From contig CM074763.1 in NCBI GenBank assembly GCA_037355855.1, positions 682,001 to 746,000 on the forward strand: DNA of 64,000 bases. Reading direction: 5' to 3'. The notes beneath the pieces were generated by a model that worked only from the letters and a program-made list of their open reading frames with translations, did no database searches and was not told the origin of the DNA. A program made the translations under genes and the position numbers. The DNA comes from Pseudo-nitzschia pungens (Eukaryota; Bacillariophyta; Bacillariophyceae; Bacillariales; Bacillariaceae). Positions within the stretch are counted from its first letter, which is position 1. Each line of letters opens with the position of its first letter. Shown piece after piece: positions 21,565 to 33,630 of the stretch.

Positions 21565-23347
21565 TTAAACATTTACCGCAGTGTTCTTGCTCTCCATTTG
21601 ATCCAAAAACGCATCCGAACCAAGATCAGTGAGTTTGGTGCTCATACTATTTACCATGTCCGTCAATTCTGCTTGATAATCAACCATTTTTTGCCTGAGT
21701 TCCGGTCGGCTGGTGCAAAGCATGCGAACTGCCAAGAGACCAGCGTTTGTTGCATTTCCAATTGCAACGGTTGCAACCGGAATGCCTCGAGGCATTTGAA
21801 CAATGCTATACAAAGAGTCGACTCCGCTAAGTGTTGAGGTCTTTACAGGAACGCCGACGACAGGAAGAGGTGTCATGGATGCTACCATTCCGGGTAAGTG
21901 GGCAGCACCTCCGGCACCAGCGATGATCACTCGCAGTCCCCGATCGGCAGCTCCTCGGCTGTATGTCACTAGTTTGTCGGGTGTACGATGAGCAGAGACG
22001 ATATCGACTTCGTAAGGGACATCAAATTTCTTCAGTATAGATATGGCCGCATTCATAGAGGGCAGATCACTTTGAGATCCCATAATCACACCAACTAATG
22101 GTGACTTTTCGAAACCACCCGGCAGGGAGGAGCGCGGGATGCCTTCAATGTCAAGCAATTGTGATAGATCTTTGTCCATTTCTCCGTAAGACGATCCAGT
22201 CAGGTTGATGTGACCCATTTTACGACCAGCTCTACATCCACATTTCCCATACCAGTGCACAACCGCAGTATCCATGTTCATAGCCGCATTGGAGCTTCTA
22301 AGCGTGTCTTCTACGGTGCCCGATGGAGCTCCCAAGATGTTGACCATCGCTGCCGCTTCCACAACCATTTTTGTTGATCCTAACGGCAAAGAGCAAACCC
22401 CTCGAAGGTGGTTTTCAAATTGACTGACCGAGCACGCATCTTGAGTATAATGTCCAGTGTTATGAGGACGGGGAGCAACCTCGTTGAGAAGAACATTTCC
22501 CTCCTTCGTGATAAATAGTTCGACACCGAATACCCCAGAAGCTCCCTTTCCAAGCGAAGCGATAGCTTCTCGGGCAACTTCTTCACATTTGATACGAATC
22601 TCGGCTGACACATCACGAGCGGGTGCCATGACAACTCTGCAAATGGAATCTTGCTGGATGGCATTGACGGCAGGATACGAATCCGTGTCAACGTCATTAG
22701 AGGACCGGACGACCATAACGGCAACCTCGCACTCAAAATTTATCCACCCCTCGGCATACAAGTCTAAACCATTATCAGAAGAATCATCCTTTCCGCATCC
22801 TAGTTTCTCCAGTGCTTCGGCAATTGCCTCGTCGGAAATGGACTCCAGGACCGCATTTCCTCGCCCATCGTATCCACCTGTCCTCGATTTCAGCATCAGT
22901 GGTAGGCCAAGATTTCTCGCTACATCTTTGATAGCATCCACAGACTCCGTTTTCTGGTATGGAGGAAGTGGAATTTTGTGCGATAAAAAGTGGTCTTTCT
23001 GGAGCAGTTTGTCTCTGATGATAGATAGCACACGTCCCGACGGCTTGGACGTTCACTCCCTCCTCTTCCAGCTTTAGCAGAGTTTCTACCCCTACGTGCT
23101 CAATTTCTACGGTCACCACATCCACATCCTTCGCTAATTCTCTAATACTGGCCTCGTCCTTCAAAGAACCTTTGATAACCTGCCCTTTTGGTACCACTAG
23201 CGCGGCAGGGCATCCGTCACCCCCGGGGTCCAGAAATTTCATTTGGATTCCCAGACGAGGAGCTTCCAGCGCCATCATGCGACCAAGCTGTCCGCCACCC
23301 ACACATCCTACTTTAATAACGGTATCGGTGAGTTCTCTTTTGGTCAT
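21565..23347 (-). CDS. ADE2: Phosphoribosylaminoimidazole carboxylase, PurK-PurE fusion (frame broken once)
   Basis: This enzyme converts AIR to CAIR in purine synthesis. The N-terminal PurK part (ATP-grasp) begins at the ATG at 23347 with IKVGCVGGGQLGRMMALEAP and continues with LKSRTGGYDGRGNAV, FGVELFITKEGNVLLNEVAPRPHN (shown here in parts) and HQFENHLRG-like blocks. The PurE domain starts at about residue 435 (VGVIMGSQSDLPSM, VSAHRTPDKL, AGAGGAAHLPGM). The order matches fungal and plant ADE2. One extra base near 23044 breaks the frame: upstream VNVQ must join PSGRVLSIIRDKLLQK in the next frame, giving 593 aa. No intron can explain it. Both halves retain full conservation, so an assembly error or a recent allele is more likely than an old pseudogene. 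The expressed state is uncertain. Confidence 0.9.
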
Positions 23348-24219
23348 CGTTGCTCTCGGTTGTCGAAGACGATTTCGGAAGATGTTTCAAGTCGATGGTT
23401 GATCTTTGGTGACTAATTCTATTCTCTTACCCCCGATTCTGCGGACGTGTACGTGTACGTGCGGTTGGATCATGGATGCCGGGCCATTGACTGCAGCCTA
23501 TCGGTACCCTAAGTTACTCGTACGGATGCGGTTTGATGGCACGAAAAGAAGATACGAAACACAACTTTTGAAAACTACTGAATGGTGTTGTCGCGATTTA
23601 ACGTCTTGACGCCGAACTGGTTGGTTTTCAGAGAATGGAGAATTCGGGGTCGGCGGACAGGTCACTTGCAACATACCGTACGTTTACGAGGTAAGGTTAA
23701 CCTTTTACTACGTAATTACGAAGTACGAAGTATGTAATTAGAGTTTACTTGTATCGGTAACCTTACCTCTGTCAGAAAATTCTTTCCCGCTTCAGCCTTC
23801 AGTGCTGAAGAATCAGTCCAAAAAATAATGGTAAACCTCAAGTCTGAATCAGCTAGGGGTGAATGGAATCTACTCCAAACTCCAGAATTCGAACACTTTC
23901 TATTACCACATATGGATAGATTTGATTGATGAAAACAAGGCACGCCATGTGTGCTCTCCTGTTTTAATTTCCTCTGGTGATACACAAAAAAGTAATGTGG
24001 TGTACAAATTCTTCTTTGTAGGTATTTCTTATTTCTTGCTCCTAGTAAACACATACTGCTGTACCATGACCCCAAATTTAGTGGTGGTAGCATAATTGCT
24101 GCTTGTGAATGATATGTCTACGAGTTGAAGATGTTGACAAAACCAGAATTATTGCCACTAACAGTTGTGCTTTTGCAAAATGCCATTCCATTATTATGAT
24201 CACACAATACGGCTTGGCT
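23348..24219. other. Intergenic region with GTAAGGTTAC-type words
   Basis: This 0.87 kb stretch lies upstream of ADE2 and downstream of the Sel1 gene (both -). It has GTAAGGTTAA at 23691 and GTAACCTTAC at 23757-23766, with TACGAAGTA words between them. No gene is supported. Confidence 0.6.
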
Positions 24220-25830
24220 TCACTGCATGTCTTTCAACATTGTTTCTTTGATGTATCGAGCGGTTTCGACAGATTTGGGGACTCCTAAACCTTGCTGCCA
24301 GCAATCAACTACATTCATCCATCCTTCTTTGCTACCTAATTCGCCACCCAGTTGATACAACTCGAAGGCCTTCCTTTGGTCCTTTAACACACCAACACCG
24401 TTATGAAGCATTGCTCCGGCCGATACAGCGGAGTCTGCGTGACCCTCGTCCGCTGCTTTTAGGAAGTCATCGAGAGCCTTTCTGAAATCCTGGGGATAGC
24501 CCTCGGTTCCGTGATAGAAACTATTGCCTCGGACAAACCTCGCGTCCACGTCCCCGGCCTCGACTGCGAGATCGAGTCGATGCACAAATTCCTCGAGAGT
24601 ACATTGCTCGAGTTCGATTTCAGGATCTCCGTTTAAGTGCTACGCAATCCAAATAATGCAAACGCCGAGGGTCAGAGAGGGTTTTTTTTGCCACTGAGTT
24701 TCATTGCGGATGAGTACCGGTACATCAATCAAACCATAGATACATACCAACAGTGCCAGATAGTATAGAGCACCACCATGCCCGGCATCGGCTGCTCGCT
24801 CGATCAATTCAATACCATCGCGATATTTCTCATTGTCTCCGAGACCAAGTCGATTGACACCGACAAGATACATCGCATCACTATCACCAAGATCGATCGC
24901 ATTTTCGAATGCCTCCATCGCTTCAATGGTATTGGTGGCAATGATTTGACCATCGTTCGTTTCATTGTCGTGGCTAGCGACATCGGTATGGTCCTCGTCG
25001 TCTTCCGTTTCTTTCCGTGGTGGAAACCCCGTCCACATCAGTTGCCCGAGATTGTACCATCCCACACGAGAGCCTGCTTGTCCAGCTCTGCGAAACAGTC
25101 CCATTGCTTTGATGACAAGTTCTTTCGGATCCGATCTTTTTGTCTCTGCATTTGAATTTATATGGCGGGAAGCATTCTTCAGTAGCATGTTCCCGAGCTG
25201 GACTGCGGCTTCTGGGTGATTGTATTTATTTGCTGCATCATTCAGCAACTCCATTGCTTCTCCTCGTTTCTCACTGGCATCATCGTTCCTGTTCCTAGAT
25301 TTTCGGACACTTTTTGCGAGCGACTTTACCACGGTGACACCTTGAGATTTCGGCTTCATTTCTTTCTCCTGTGACTTTTGCCAGGCTTCGAACATCATGT
25401 TCGACGTCTCTTGTTCTCTCTCGCGCTCTAAGATGTTCGCTTCCTCCATCAGTCGAAGTGCATTTTGGTATATGGCTTCTCCCTCACGTTCTCCTTTACC
25501 AGAAACACTCGACAAGAAGCGAAAGCCATTGCCATTGCCATTGCCATTGCCAACGCCAATGCCAATGGTGGATTGCCGTCTAGTCGGTTTGTGCCGTGAT
25601 TTCGTGTGTTGACTCTTCTCGTGAATCGGTAGGTGAACAAACCCGCGTCGTGAGATTACGGTAAACAGTCCCACTCTCCGTCGCAGATACACACCGGAGC
25701 CTTTACTGATAGCCGACCGTTGCATTCTTAACACCGGTGTAGACAATAATGCACAACCTGTATTCAGTTTCAAGACTCGACTTCGAGTGGCTGCTGTAGA
25801 TGCCGCTTGCAATTGGCCAAGTGCAGACAT
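24220..25830 (-). CDS. Sel1-repeat (SLR/TPR-like) protein, probably mitochondrial
   Basis: The two exons are 24748-25830 and 24220-24639, joined across a 108-nt intron (gtatgt...tag) in phase 0, for 500 aa. Sel1-like helix pairs are visible: AAVQLGNMLL, AGSRVGWYNLGQLMWTG, GDSDAMYLVGVNRLGLG, AGHGGALYYLALL, GDVDARFVRGNSFYHG, GHADSAVSAGAMLHNGVGVL and GSKEGWMNVVDCWQQGLGVP. Such repeats form a solenoid that mediates protein contacts. The first 60 residues are Arg/Ser/Thr-rich with no acids (MSALGQLQAASTAATRSRV), as in a mitochondrial presequence. A (GGCAAT)n tract encodes alternating Gly-Asn at about residues 92-102. The partner protein is unknown. The exon 2 frame opens exactly at the acceptor, which supports the splice model. 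Confidence 0.82.
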
Positions 25831-27500
25831 TCAGCCGAGACTTCTATCGCAGTCGTTAAATCGTTGCGTAATTTACCGGTACTCGTACGAATCGTATCGT
25901 ATTCCGCATTCCGTCCGCATTGCGTCCGAATTATTTTTTCGCAATTTGTTTTTTCCAACGGGGTTTCGCTGAATGCGGACGGACAAGCAAACATACCCTC
26001 CTGCAACTACCGGCACGATTACTACTAGACTACTGTTGTGTAACCTTACTCGCACTCCTCGTACTTGTACGGATAGTCCCATCTTGTTCATGTGATGAGT
26101 AACCTTAGCACTCCTCGTACTGCTAACGCTCACATTCCTACTACTACGAATAGGACGGACTACGTCCTCGTACTCTGTCTAACCATGAAATTAGCTTGCT
26201 ATACTCAATACTGTACTCAGTCGTACTCCTCTGTATTTGAAGCCAGCAGCAAGTGAGGAGCACTCTTAGTACTACTTGTAACTAACGCTACTACTAGACT
26301 ACTACTAGTAGTAGGTTGCATCACCATTAAGCTCCAAAGGTACTCACAGCACCACCGCCAGCATGTTGGTGGTACTACTACTAGTACTAGTACTAGTAGT
26401 TATAGTAGAGTAGTAGTTATACTAGTAGTGTCGTCCTCGTATCCAGAACTAAAGTGACATTTGCTTTGGAACAAGAGGAAGAAATGTCCCCCCAATCAAT
26501 CCAGCATCAGGCAGGAGCAGGAGCGGGTGATCAAAACCAGGGTTTTGTTGAAATCCAAAGTTTGATTGAGGAGACAATAATTTAATGTTGTGAGGAATGG
26601 AAGTTTCATGCGAATGATACTAGTAGTACTATGGTGGTATTGAAGCAGACACAGCCACCAGCAGTTCAAAGTACGCACACGAGGCCACCATGCTTGACAA
26701 CTTTGGCTTTGGACTCCCTTCTTCTTGCAATGAGTTTCATTTGTGTTGCCAAAAGTAACAATACCGTTACCGGTAGGAACACAACTTGATTCATTCTTTC
26801 TCAAAAGTATGTTATAGAAAAAATAGTACTACTACTATTGTATTGCTGTACTAGTAACCATCATCGTCAAGTTGAAGTAGAGGTCGTTTACTCCGCAGTC
26901 ATGCTCGACTTGAGACTGCGAAAAGTGTGATTAAAAAAAATTGGTAATTTCCCAAAACTCCCCAAAACTCATGCTCACGCACGATTCTTTGATTTGTGGA
27001 TCGATCTCTAGTAGAATTCTACAATCAACCCTGTACTAATCGTGCCGAACAGAGAAACCATCTGGTACACCGGCCGGCCCAGTCACATTTCAAAAAACTT
27101 GGGGAGACGTTAGGAGAAAGTGAAATGTTCGACCTCAATTTTTAAGTTCCTCTTCGTAACCTTACGTAGTCGAAGCAATTTGGTCCACCAGGCTCGGACG
27201 AAGTGTGACCGTTGCCATCGAACTTTTCTCAGAACTCAAAAATGGATGATATCCTTTAGTGATAGTTGTGTTAATCCAAAATACAGTTGCCGTTACTTCA
27301 TTTCGCTATGTAATCCCAACCTTTCAGTCTATCCGGATAACTTTCCATTCTGGCCTAACAACTTTTCAGTCCATCTAGATTCGGTTCATAAATTCCATTT
27401 TGATTCATTAGCAATCATTTTGTATCATCAACTACATTTTTTATTTTCATCATCGATACGATCCGTTTCGCACTGGTGATTCACTCAAGCCAAACACAAG
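25831..27500. other. Intergenic region with TAC/TAG-rich low-complexity block
   Basis: This 1.67 kb divergent spacer lies between the Sel1 gene (-) and the PSxx gene (+). It holds dense (TACTAG/CTAGTA)n sequence at about 26270-26440 and at 26630, a CACCACCGCCAGCATGTTGG segment at about 26347, and GTAACCTTAC at 26040-26049 and 27156-27165. The open frame on the minus strand at 26496-26804 has no family features. Confidence 0.6.
26270..26440. repeat. TACTAG-rich low-complexity block with CAGCAT core
   Basis: It consists of irregular ACTACTAGT/CTAGTAGTA runs flanking a short GC-rich core containing CCAGCATGTTGGTGG. Similar composition occurs at about 40170-40500 and 52860-53120. Confidence 0.7.
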
Positions 27501-30500
27501 ATGAAGATATCTGCTTTTCTACCATCCGCTTCTGCCGTCCTCTTAGGAATGTGCCTTCGCTGCGCCCGGGCTGAATCTACAAGAAAAGTAGCCGTAACCG
27601 GTGTCTTCTCGTTGTCTGGTGCGTTGAATCTTCCCGCATATTTTGATGCATGGAAAACAACTCCACCATGTTCAGGTGGCACATCGTACACTGCCGATCT
27701 CTTTTTGCTCTTCTCCGAAACTCTCGACTTGTCGACCGATGTTATCAAAGCCATCGATGACATTGGATCAATTTTTAAGGACACGAATGGTTGGGGACGT
27801 TGTATCGATAAGGTTATCGAAATTGATTGCGACATCGAGCCATTCTTCGACATCTACAAGTCCCAAGAATCATCCACGAATCCACTTTGGGATTATGACG
27901 CAAGTGATCGATTCGAGAGAATTGCACAAGTTATTCAAACCTCGACCGATGGACCGTATGACTACATTTATTTGATGAAGACTGATATTGTGCCGTCCAG
28001 ATCCAACTGGCTGGACTTTTTCATCCGCGAAATAGAAAATAACGCAAACGAAGTCGCGATGACGGCAAGGTAAGGCAAGAATTGTGTGACTTGTTTGAAA
28101 GTGATTGAAGAACAACGAATCCGAGCCGAATCAACTGACATTAAACTCTTGTTTCCATTCTATTCTCGGCCTTCAATTCTCGTTTCGTCTTTCAATTGAA
28201 GAAAACACCGAGAACACTACTTGAATCCCGACATCACGCCTTTTGAACCCACTGCAATCCTTTTCCACGAAGGTGCCGTTTACAATCTTTCCCATCCTCG
28301 CTTCAGCGGAAAGAATGGCAGTGCTGCGAGTTCTATTTCTCCCGATTTCTGTCTTCCGCAAACGATCGAAGAAATACGAGACGCGCCCGAACTTGCAATA
28401 CTTAGTTCTTCACGACCACTCGATCCTTCACCGAAAATTCATCATCGACGAAAGCTGAATGGTGCGCCTCAAAGTTTTGTACCAAGTGAAACACCATCCA
28501 AAGATTGTGAAAATGATGCGAACTTTCGTTTGAAAGGCAATCCAGACTGGGACTGCGATTGGGTGGCGGAAAGAAAGGCACGAAGATGCAGAAGGAAGGA
28601 CGAAAACGGAATAAAGGTGAAGCATTACTGCCCCGCTGTATGCAAATCCCAATGCATATCAGAAACACCCAGCCATTTCCCCAGTGAAGGCCCTAGTACA
28701 TTCCCAAGTTTCTCTCCAAGTGTTAGCCCAAGTGGGTTGCCTAGCGTTGCTCCCTCTGGAAGCTTCTACCCGAGTAGCGCTCCAAGTACACCTCCAAGTG
28801 AGAGTGCCTCTCCAAGCACGAGCCCAAGTTCTTTGCCGAGCATCCTCTCCAAGCAATAGCCCAAGTTCTATGCCTAGTTCTTATCCAAGTAGGAGCCCAA
28901 GCGTTGCACCCAGTGGCTTTCCTAGTGCCTTGCCAAGTGACCAACCAAGTGATGCACCCAGCCATTTGCCTACTGAAGGCCCTAGTACATTCCCAAGTAT
29001 CTCTCCAAGTGTTGCCCCTAGTGTGTCGCCTAGCGTTGCTCCCTCTGGAAGCTTCTACCCGAGTAGCGCTCCGAGTACACCTCCAAGTGAGAGTGCCTCT
29101 CCAAGCACGAGCCCAAGTTCTTTGCCGAGCACCTCTCCAAGCAATAGCCCAAGTTCTATGCCTAGTTCTTATCCAAGTAGGAGCCCAAGCGTTGCACCCA
29201 GTGGCTTTCCTAGTGCCTTGCCAAGTGACCAACCAAGTGATGCACCCAGCCATTTGCCTACTGAAGGCCCTAGTACATTCCCAAGTATCTCTCCAAGTGT
29301 TGCCCCTAGTGTGTCGCCTAGCGTTGCTCCCTCTGGAAGCTTCTACCCGAGTAGCGCTCCGAGTACATCTCCAAGTGAGAGTGCCTCCCCAAGCACTAGC
29401 CCAAGTTCTTTGCCAAGCACCTCTCCAAGCAGCAGCCCAAGTGTTGTGCCCAGTCGCTTTCCTAGTACCTTACCAAGTGACCAACCAAGTGATGCACCCA
29501 GTGGCTTTCCTAGTGCCTTGCCAAGTGACCAACCAAGTGATGCACCTAGCGATATTCCTAGCGAAGGTCCTAGTACAATTCCAAGCGTCTCTCCAAGTGT
29601 TGCCCCTAGTGTACCACCTAGCGGGTCGCCCTCTGGAAGCTTCTACCCAAGCAGTGCTCCGAGTACACCTCCAAGTGAGAGTGCCTCTCCAAGCAGCAGC
29701 CCAAGTTCTTTGCCAAGCACCTCTCCGAGCAATAGCCCAAGTGTTGTGCCCAGTGGCTTTCCTAGTGCCTTGCCAAGTGACCAACCAAGTGATGCACCTA
29801 GCGATATTCCTAGCGAAGGTCCTAGTACAATTCCAAGCGTCTCTCCAAGTGTTGCCCCTAGTGTACCACCTAGCGGGTCGCCCTCTGGAAGCTTCTACCC
29901 AAGCAGTGCTCCGAGTACACCTCCAAGTGAGAGTGCCTCTCCAAGCAGCAGCCCAAGTTCTTTGCCAAGCACCTCTCCGAGCAATAGCCCAAGTGTTGTG
30001 CCCAGTCGCTTTCCTAGTGCCTTACCAAGTGACCAACCAAGTGATGCACCTAGCGATATTCCTAGCGAAGGTCCTAGTACAATTCCAAGCGTCTCTCCAA
30101 GTGTTGCCCCTAGTGTACCACCTAGCGGGTCGCCCTCTGGAAGCTTCTACCCAAGCAGTGCTCCGAGTACACCTCCAAGTGAGAGTGCCTCTCCAAGCAG
30201 CAGCCCAAGTTCTTTGCCAAGCACCTCTCCGAGCAATAGCCCAAGTGTTGTGCCCAGTCGCTTTCCTAGTGCCTTACCAAGTGACCAACCAAGTGATGCA
30301 CCTAGCGATATTCCTAGCGAAGGTCCTAGTACAATTCCAAGCGTCTCTCCAAGTGTTGCCCCTAGTGTACCACCTAGCGGGTCGCCCTCTGGAAGCTTCT
30401 ACCCAAGCAGTGCTCCGAGTACACCTCCAAGTGAGAGTGCCTCTCCAAGCAGCAGCCCAAGTTCTTTGCCAAGCACCTCTCCGAGCAATAGCCCAAGTGT

Positions 30501-33500
30501 TGTGCCCAGTCGCTTTCCTAGTGCCTTGCCAAGTAATGAACCCAGTCATTTGCCTAGCGAAGCCCCTAGTACAATCCCAAGCCTTTCTCCAAGTGTTGCC
30601 TCTAGTGTGTCGCCTAGCGGGTCGCCCTCTGGAAGCTTCGACCCAAGCAGTGCTCCAAGTACACCGCCAAGTGAGAGTGCCTCTCCAAGCAGCAGCCCAA
30701 GTTCTTTGCCTAGTACCTCTCCAAGTTTCACCATCACCTCGAGCAGTAGTCTTACGAGCAGTCTGACTACCAGCCTGACCAGCAGCATTGCGAGTTCTCA
30801 TTCGTTGGATACTGGTAGCCCTAGTTCTTCACTCTCGATTTTTTCTTCTTCTTTTCCTCCCGGCAATTCGATTATCATTCCGAGTGGGAGTCCAACGTTA
30901 GAGGGAAGTCCCGATCCTAGTGGATCATTCAGCGTTTCTCCTTCTGCAAGGTTCCTCCCAAGCAGTTTTCCGAGTGCAGCTCCAACTGAGAGTACAACTC
31001 CAAGCAACGCTCCAACTTGGTCACTCAGCGTCTCTCCAAGCTTCATGACCACAGTGACTAGTATTGTTACAAGCAGTATCACGAGTACTCCGAGCTCATC
31101 TCCAAGTGATAGTTCGTCTCCAAGCAGCAGCCCAAGTTCTATGCCCACTCGCTTTCCTAGTGCCTTGCCAAGTAATGAACCCAGTCATTTGCCTAGTGAA
31201 GCCCCTAGTACAATCCCAAGCCTTTCTCCAAGTGTTGCCTCTAGTGTGTCGCCTAGCGGGTCGCCCTCTGGAAGCTTCTACCCAAGCAGTGCTCCAAGTA
31301 CATCTCCAAGTGAGAGTGCCTTTCCAAGCAGTAGCCCAAGTTCTATGCCCAGCTCCTTTCCAAGCAGCAGTCCAAGCGTTGTACCCAGTGCCTTGCCAAG
31401 TGATGCACCTAGTCATTCGCCTAGTAAAGGCCCTAGTACAATGCCGAGCGTCTCTCCAAGTTTCGCCCCTAGTTTGTTGCCTAGCGGGTCGCCCTCTGGA
31501 AGCTTCTACCCGAGCAGCGCTCCGAGTATATCCCCAACTGATAGTACGTCTCCAAGCAACAGTCCAAGTTCTACGCCTAGCGGCTTTCCTAGCACCTTGC
31601 CAACTGACCAACCAAGTGATGCACCTAGCGATTTCCCTAGTGAAGGTCCTACTACAATTCCGAGCGTCTCTCCAAGTTTCGCCCCTAGTGTGTCACCTAG
31701 TGGGTCGCCCTCTGGAAGCTTCTACCCAAGCAGTGCTCCGAGTACATCTCCAAGTGAGAGTGCCTTTCCAAGCAGTAGCCCAAGTTCTATGCCCAGCTCC
31801 TTTCCAAGCAGCAGTCCAAGCGTTGTACCCAGTGCCTTGCCAAGTGATGCACCTAGTCATTCGCCTAGTAAAGGCCCTAGTACAATTCCGAGCGTCTCTC
31901 CAAGTTTCGCCCCTAGTTTGTTGCCTAGCGGGTCGCCCTCTGGAAGCTTCTACCCGAGCAGTGCTCCGAGTACATCTCCAAGTGCGAGTGTCTTTCCAAG
32001 TGGCATCCCAAGTTCTTTGCCCAGCTCCTCTCCAAGCAGTAGCCCAAGTTCTATGCCAAGTTCTTATCCAAGCAGTAGCCCAAGTTCTATGCCTAGTTCT
32101 TATCCAAGCAGCAGCCCAAGCGTTGTGCCCAGCTTCAATCCAAGTGAAAAACCAAGTAATGCACCAAGCGATATTCCTAGCGAAGGTCCTACTACAGTCC
32201 CAACTGTGTCTCCAAGCGAGTCACCCTCTGGAAGTCTCTACCCAAGCAGCGCTCCAAGTTACCCGCCAACTCAGAGCTCATTTCCGAGTGTCATTTCAAG
32301 TGTCTCTCCAAGCGAATCTCCATCGAATAGACCATCTGATGTGAAGAGATGTGAGAATAGTGACCATTTTCGTTTCCAAAAGCATGAAAAAAGAGGTTGC
32401 GCTTGGGTGGCGAAAAGAAAACACCGAAGATGCAGAAGGATCGACCGTTATACACGGAAAAAGGTCAATTCTTTTTGTCCTGGTGTGTGCAATCGTGACT
32501 GCAAGTCTGAGACCCCTACAGTTCCATCACTAAGTCCAAGTGTTCACCCGAGCGCCGAGCCAAGCACGAGTCTAACTTTGATTCAGAGCAAGGTGCCGAG
32601 TGGCTCCCCTTCTGCACAATCGAGCTTCCCTCTTTCAAGCATGCCTGGCTTTGTTGACGAAAGTGTAAATCCGAGCTCTTTTCCAACCGAATCTAGCTAT
32701 CCAAGTGACTTTCCCAGTTCGTTCCCAACTGAATCTATTTATCCAAGTGGCTCTCCCAGTTTTTCACCAACTGGAAGTTTCTACCCGAGCAGTGTACCGA
32801 CGAACGTCCCAACTGAGTCAATTCAGCAGATTCCAACTTTGATTCAGAGCAAGGTGCCGAGTGGCTCCCCTTCTGCACAATCGAGCTTCCCTCTTTCAAG
32901 CATGCCTGGCTTTGTTGACGAAAGTGTAAATCCGAGCTCTTTTCCAACCGAATCTAGCTATCCAAGTGACTTCCCCAGTTCGTTCCCAACTGAATCTATT
33001 TATCCAAGTGGCTCTCCCAGTTTTTCACCAACTGGAAGTTTCTACCCGAGCAGTGTACCGACCAAAGTTCCAACTGAGTCGATCAAACCGAGTGCTAATC
33101 CAATCTTATCCCCAAGCCCAACTGGCAATCCAACAGAAATTTCCATTCCAACCGCTTCCCATGATTCGAGCGAAAGTCCATCGGGTTTTTCGCAGGGTCC
33201 CTCCTTTGACCCGAGCCCATCTTCTTCCGTTATCCTGAAAGGAACGCCAACTGAATCGCCGTCGAAGAAACGCACTACGAATGCTGTGATCACAAGATCC
33301 CAGCGTCCTCTTGATAACCAGCCAGGATGGGCGGTCGGACTCATCAGTGCTACCATTGGTTTTGGGAGTGTTGCCCTGATTGCATTGATGTATGCTGGAT
33401 ACAAGAGAAACAAAAGACGTGGTGCTGATTTTGTAGCTACAGGCAGTCTTGCTCCCATCGATGGATCGCAGATGTCCTCCGACCACGAAGGAGGTCCTCA

Positions 33501-33630
33501 CAGTATTCAAAGCGATTCGAGCTCGCTCTTTGATTCAGACGAAATGTTTAGTGGCTCTTTCGAGACCGTTGATCTAAATCGAGGAAAATTCGAAGAAAGA
33601 TCGGATGGGTTTGAATTCGTCAGCGTTTAG
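27501..33630 (+). CDS. Giant PSxx-repeat type I membrane protein with glycosyltransferase-like head
   Basis: Exon 1 is 27501-28069 and exon 2 is 28202-33630 (132-nt intron, gtaagg...aag). A single extra base near 28843 breaks the frame; correcting it gives 1998 aa. The order is: signal peptide (MKISAFLPSASAVLLG), then a globular domain with YDYIYLMKTDIVPSRSNW, which resembles a GT-A glycosyltransferase active-site strand. Next come a Cys-rich module at about residues 292-340 (CDWVAERKARRC..CPAVCKSQC), about 1200 residues of PSxxPS repeats, and a second Cys-rich module near 1572. The C-terminal end has two copies of a 240-bp PTES-type block, a transmembrane helix at about 1899-1925 and an acidic 70-residue tail. 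PSxx proteins are typical of diatoms and probably coat the surface or frustule. The glycosyltransferase link is tentative. Confidence 0.85.
28844..30720 (+). repeat. Higher-order coding repeats in PSxx gene (288-bp and 252-bp units)
   Basis: A 288-bp unit (96 aa) is present in nearly identical copies starting at about 28853 and 29141. From about 29500 to 30720 a 252-bp unit (84 aa) recurs with equivalent positions at 29751, 30003, 30255 and 30507, each nearly identical. Units contain the order PSGFPSALPSDQ, PSDAPSDIPSEG, PSTIPSVSPSV, SGSFYPSSAPS. Related but more diverged units continue to about 32300. Confidence 0.92.
32577..33075 (+). repeat. Tandem 240-bp coding duplication near PSxx C-terminus
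   Basis: The segment from LIQSKVPSGSPSAQSSF to FYPSSVPTNVPTES (about 32577-32820) is repeated almost base for base at about 32838-33075. The two copies are separated by a short IQQIPT-coding insert. Confidence 0.9.

Noticed and set aside
23716..24095. Opposed small ORFs between ADE2 and the Sel1 gene
   Set aside because: They overlap each other on opposite strands, have no domain features and lie in AT-rich spacer.
26496..26804. Minus-strand ORF of 102 codons
   Set aside because: It shows no family features and lies in low-complexity intergenic DNA.
28844..32300. CRISPR-like array of regular repeats
   Set aside because: Repeats are long (252-288 bp), coding and without unique spacers; this is a eukaryotic protein repeat.
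28741..32344. Long overlapping ORFs on both strands within the PSxx gene
   Set aside because: The repetitive DNA lacks stops in several frames, so alternative frames stay open. Only the PSxx frame has a signal peptide, membrane helix and Cys modules.
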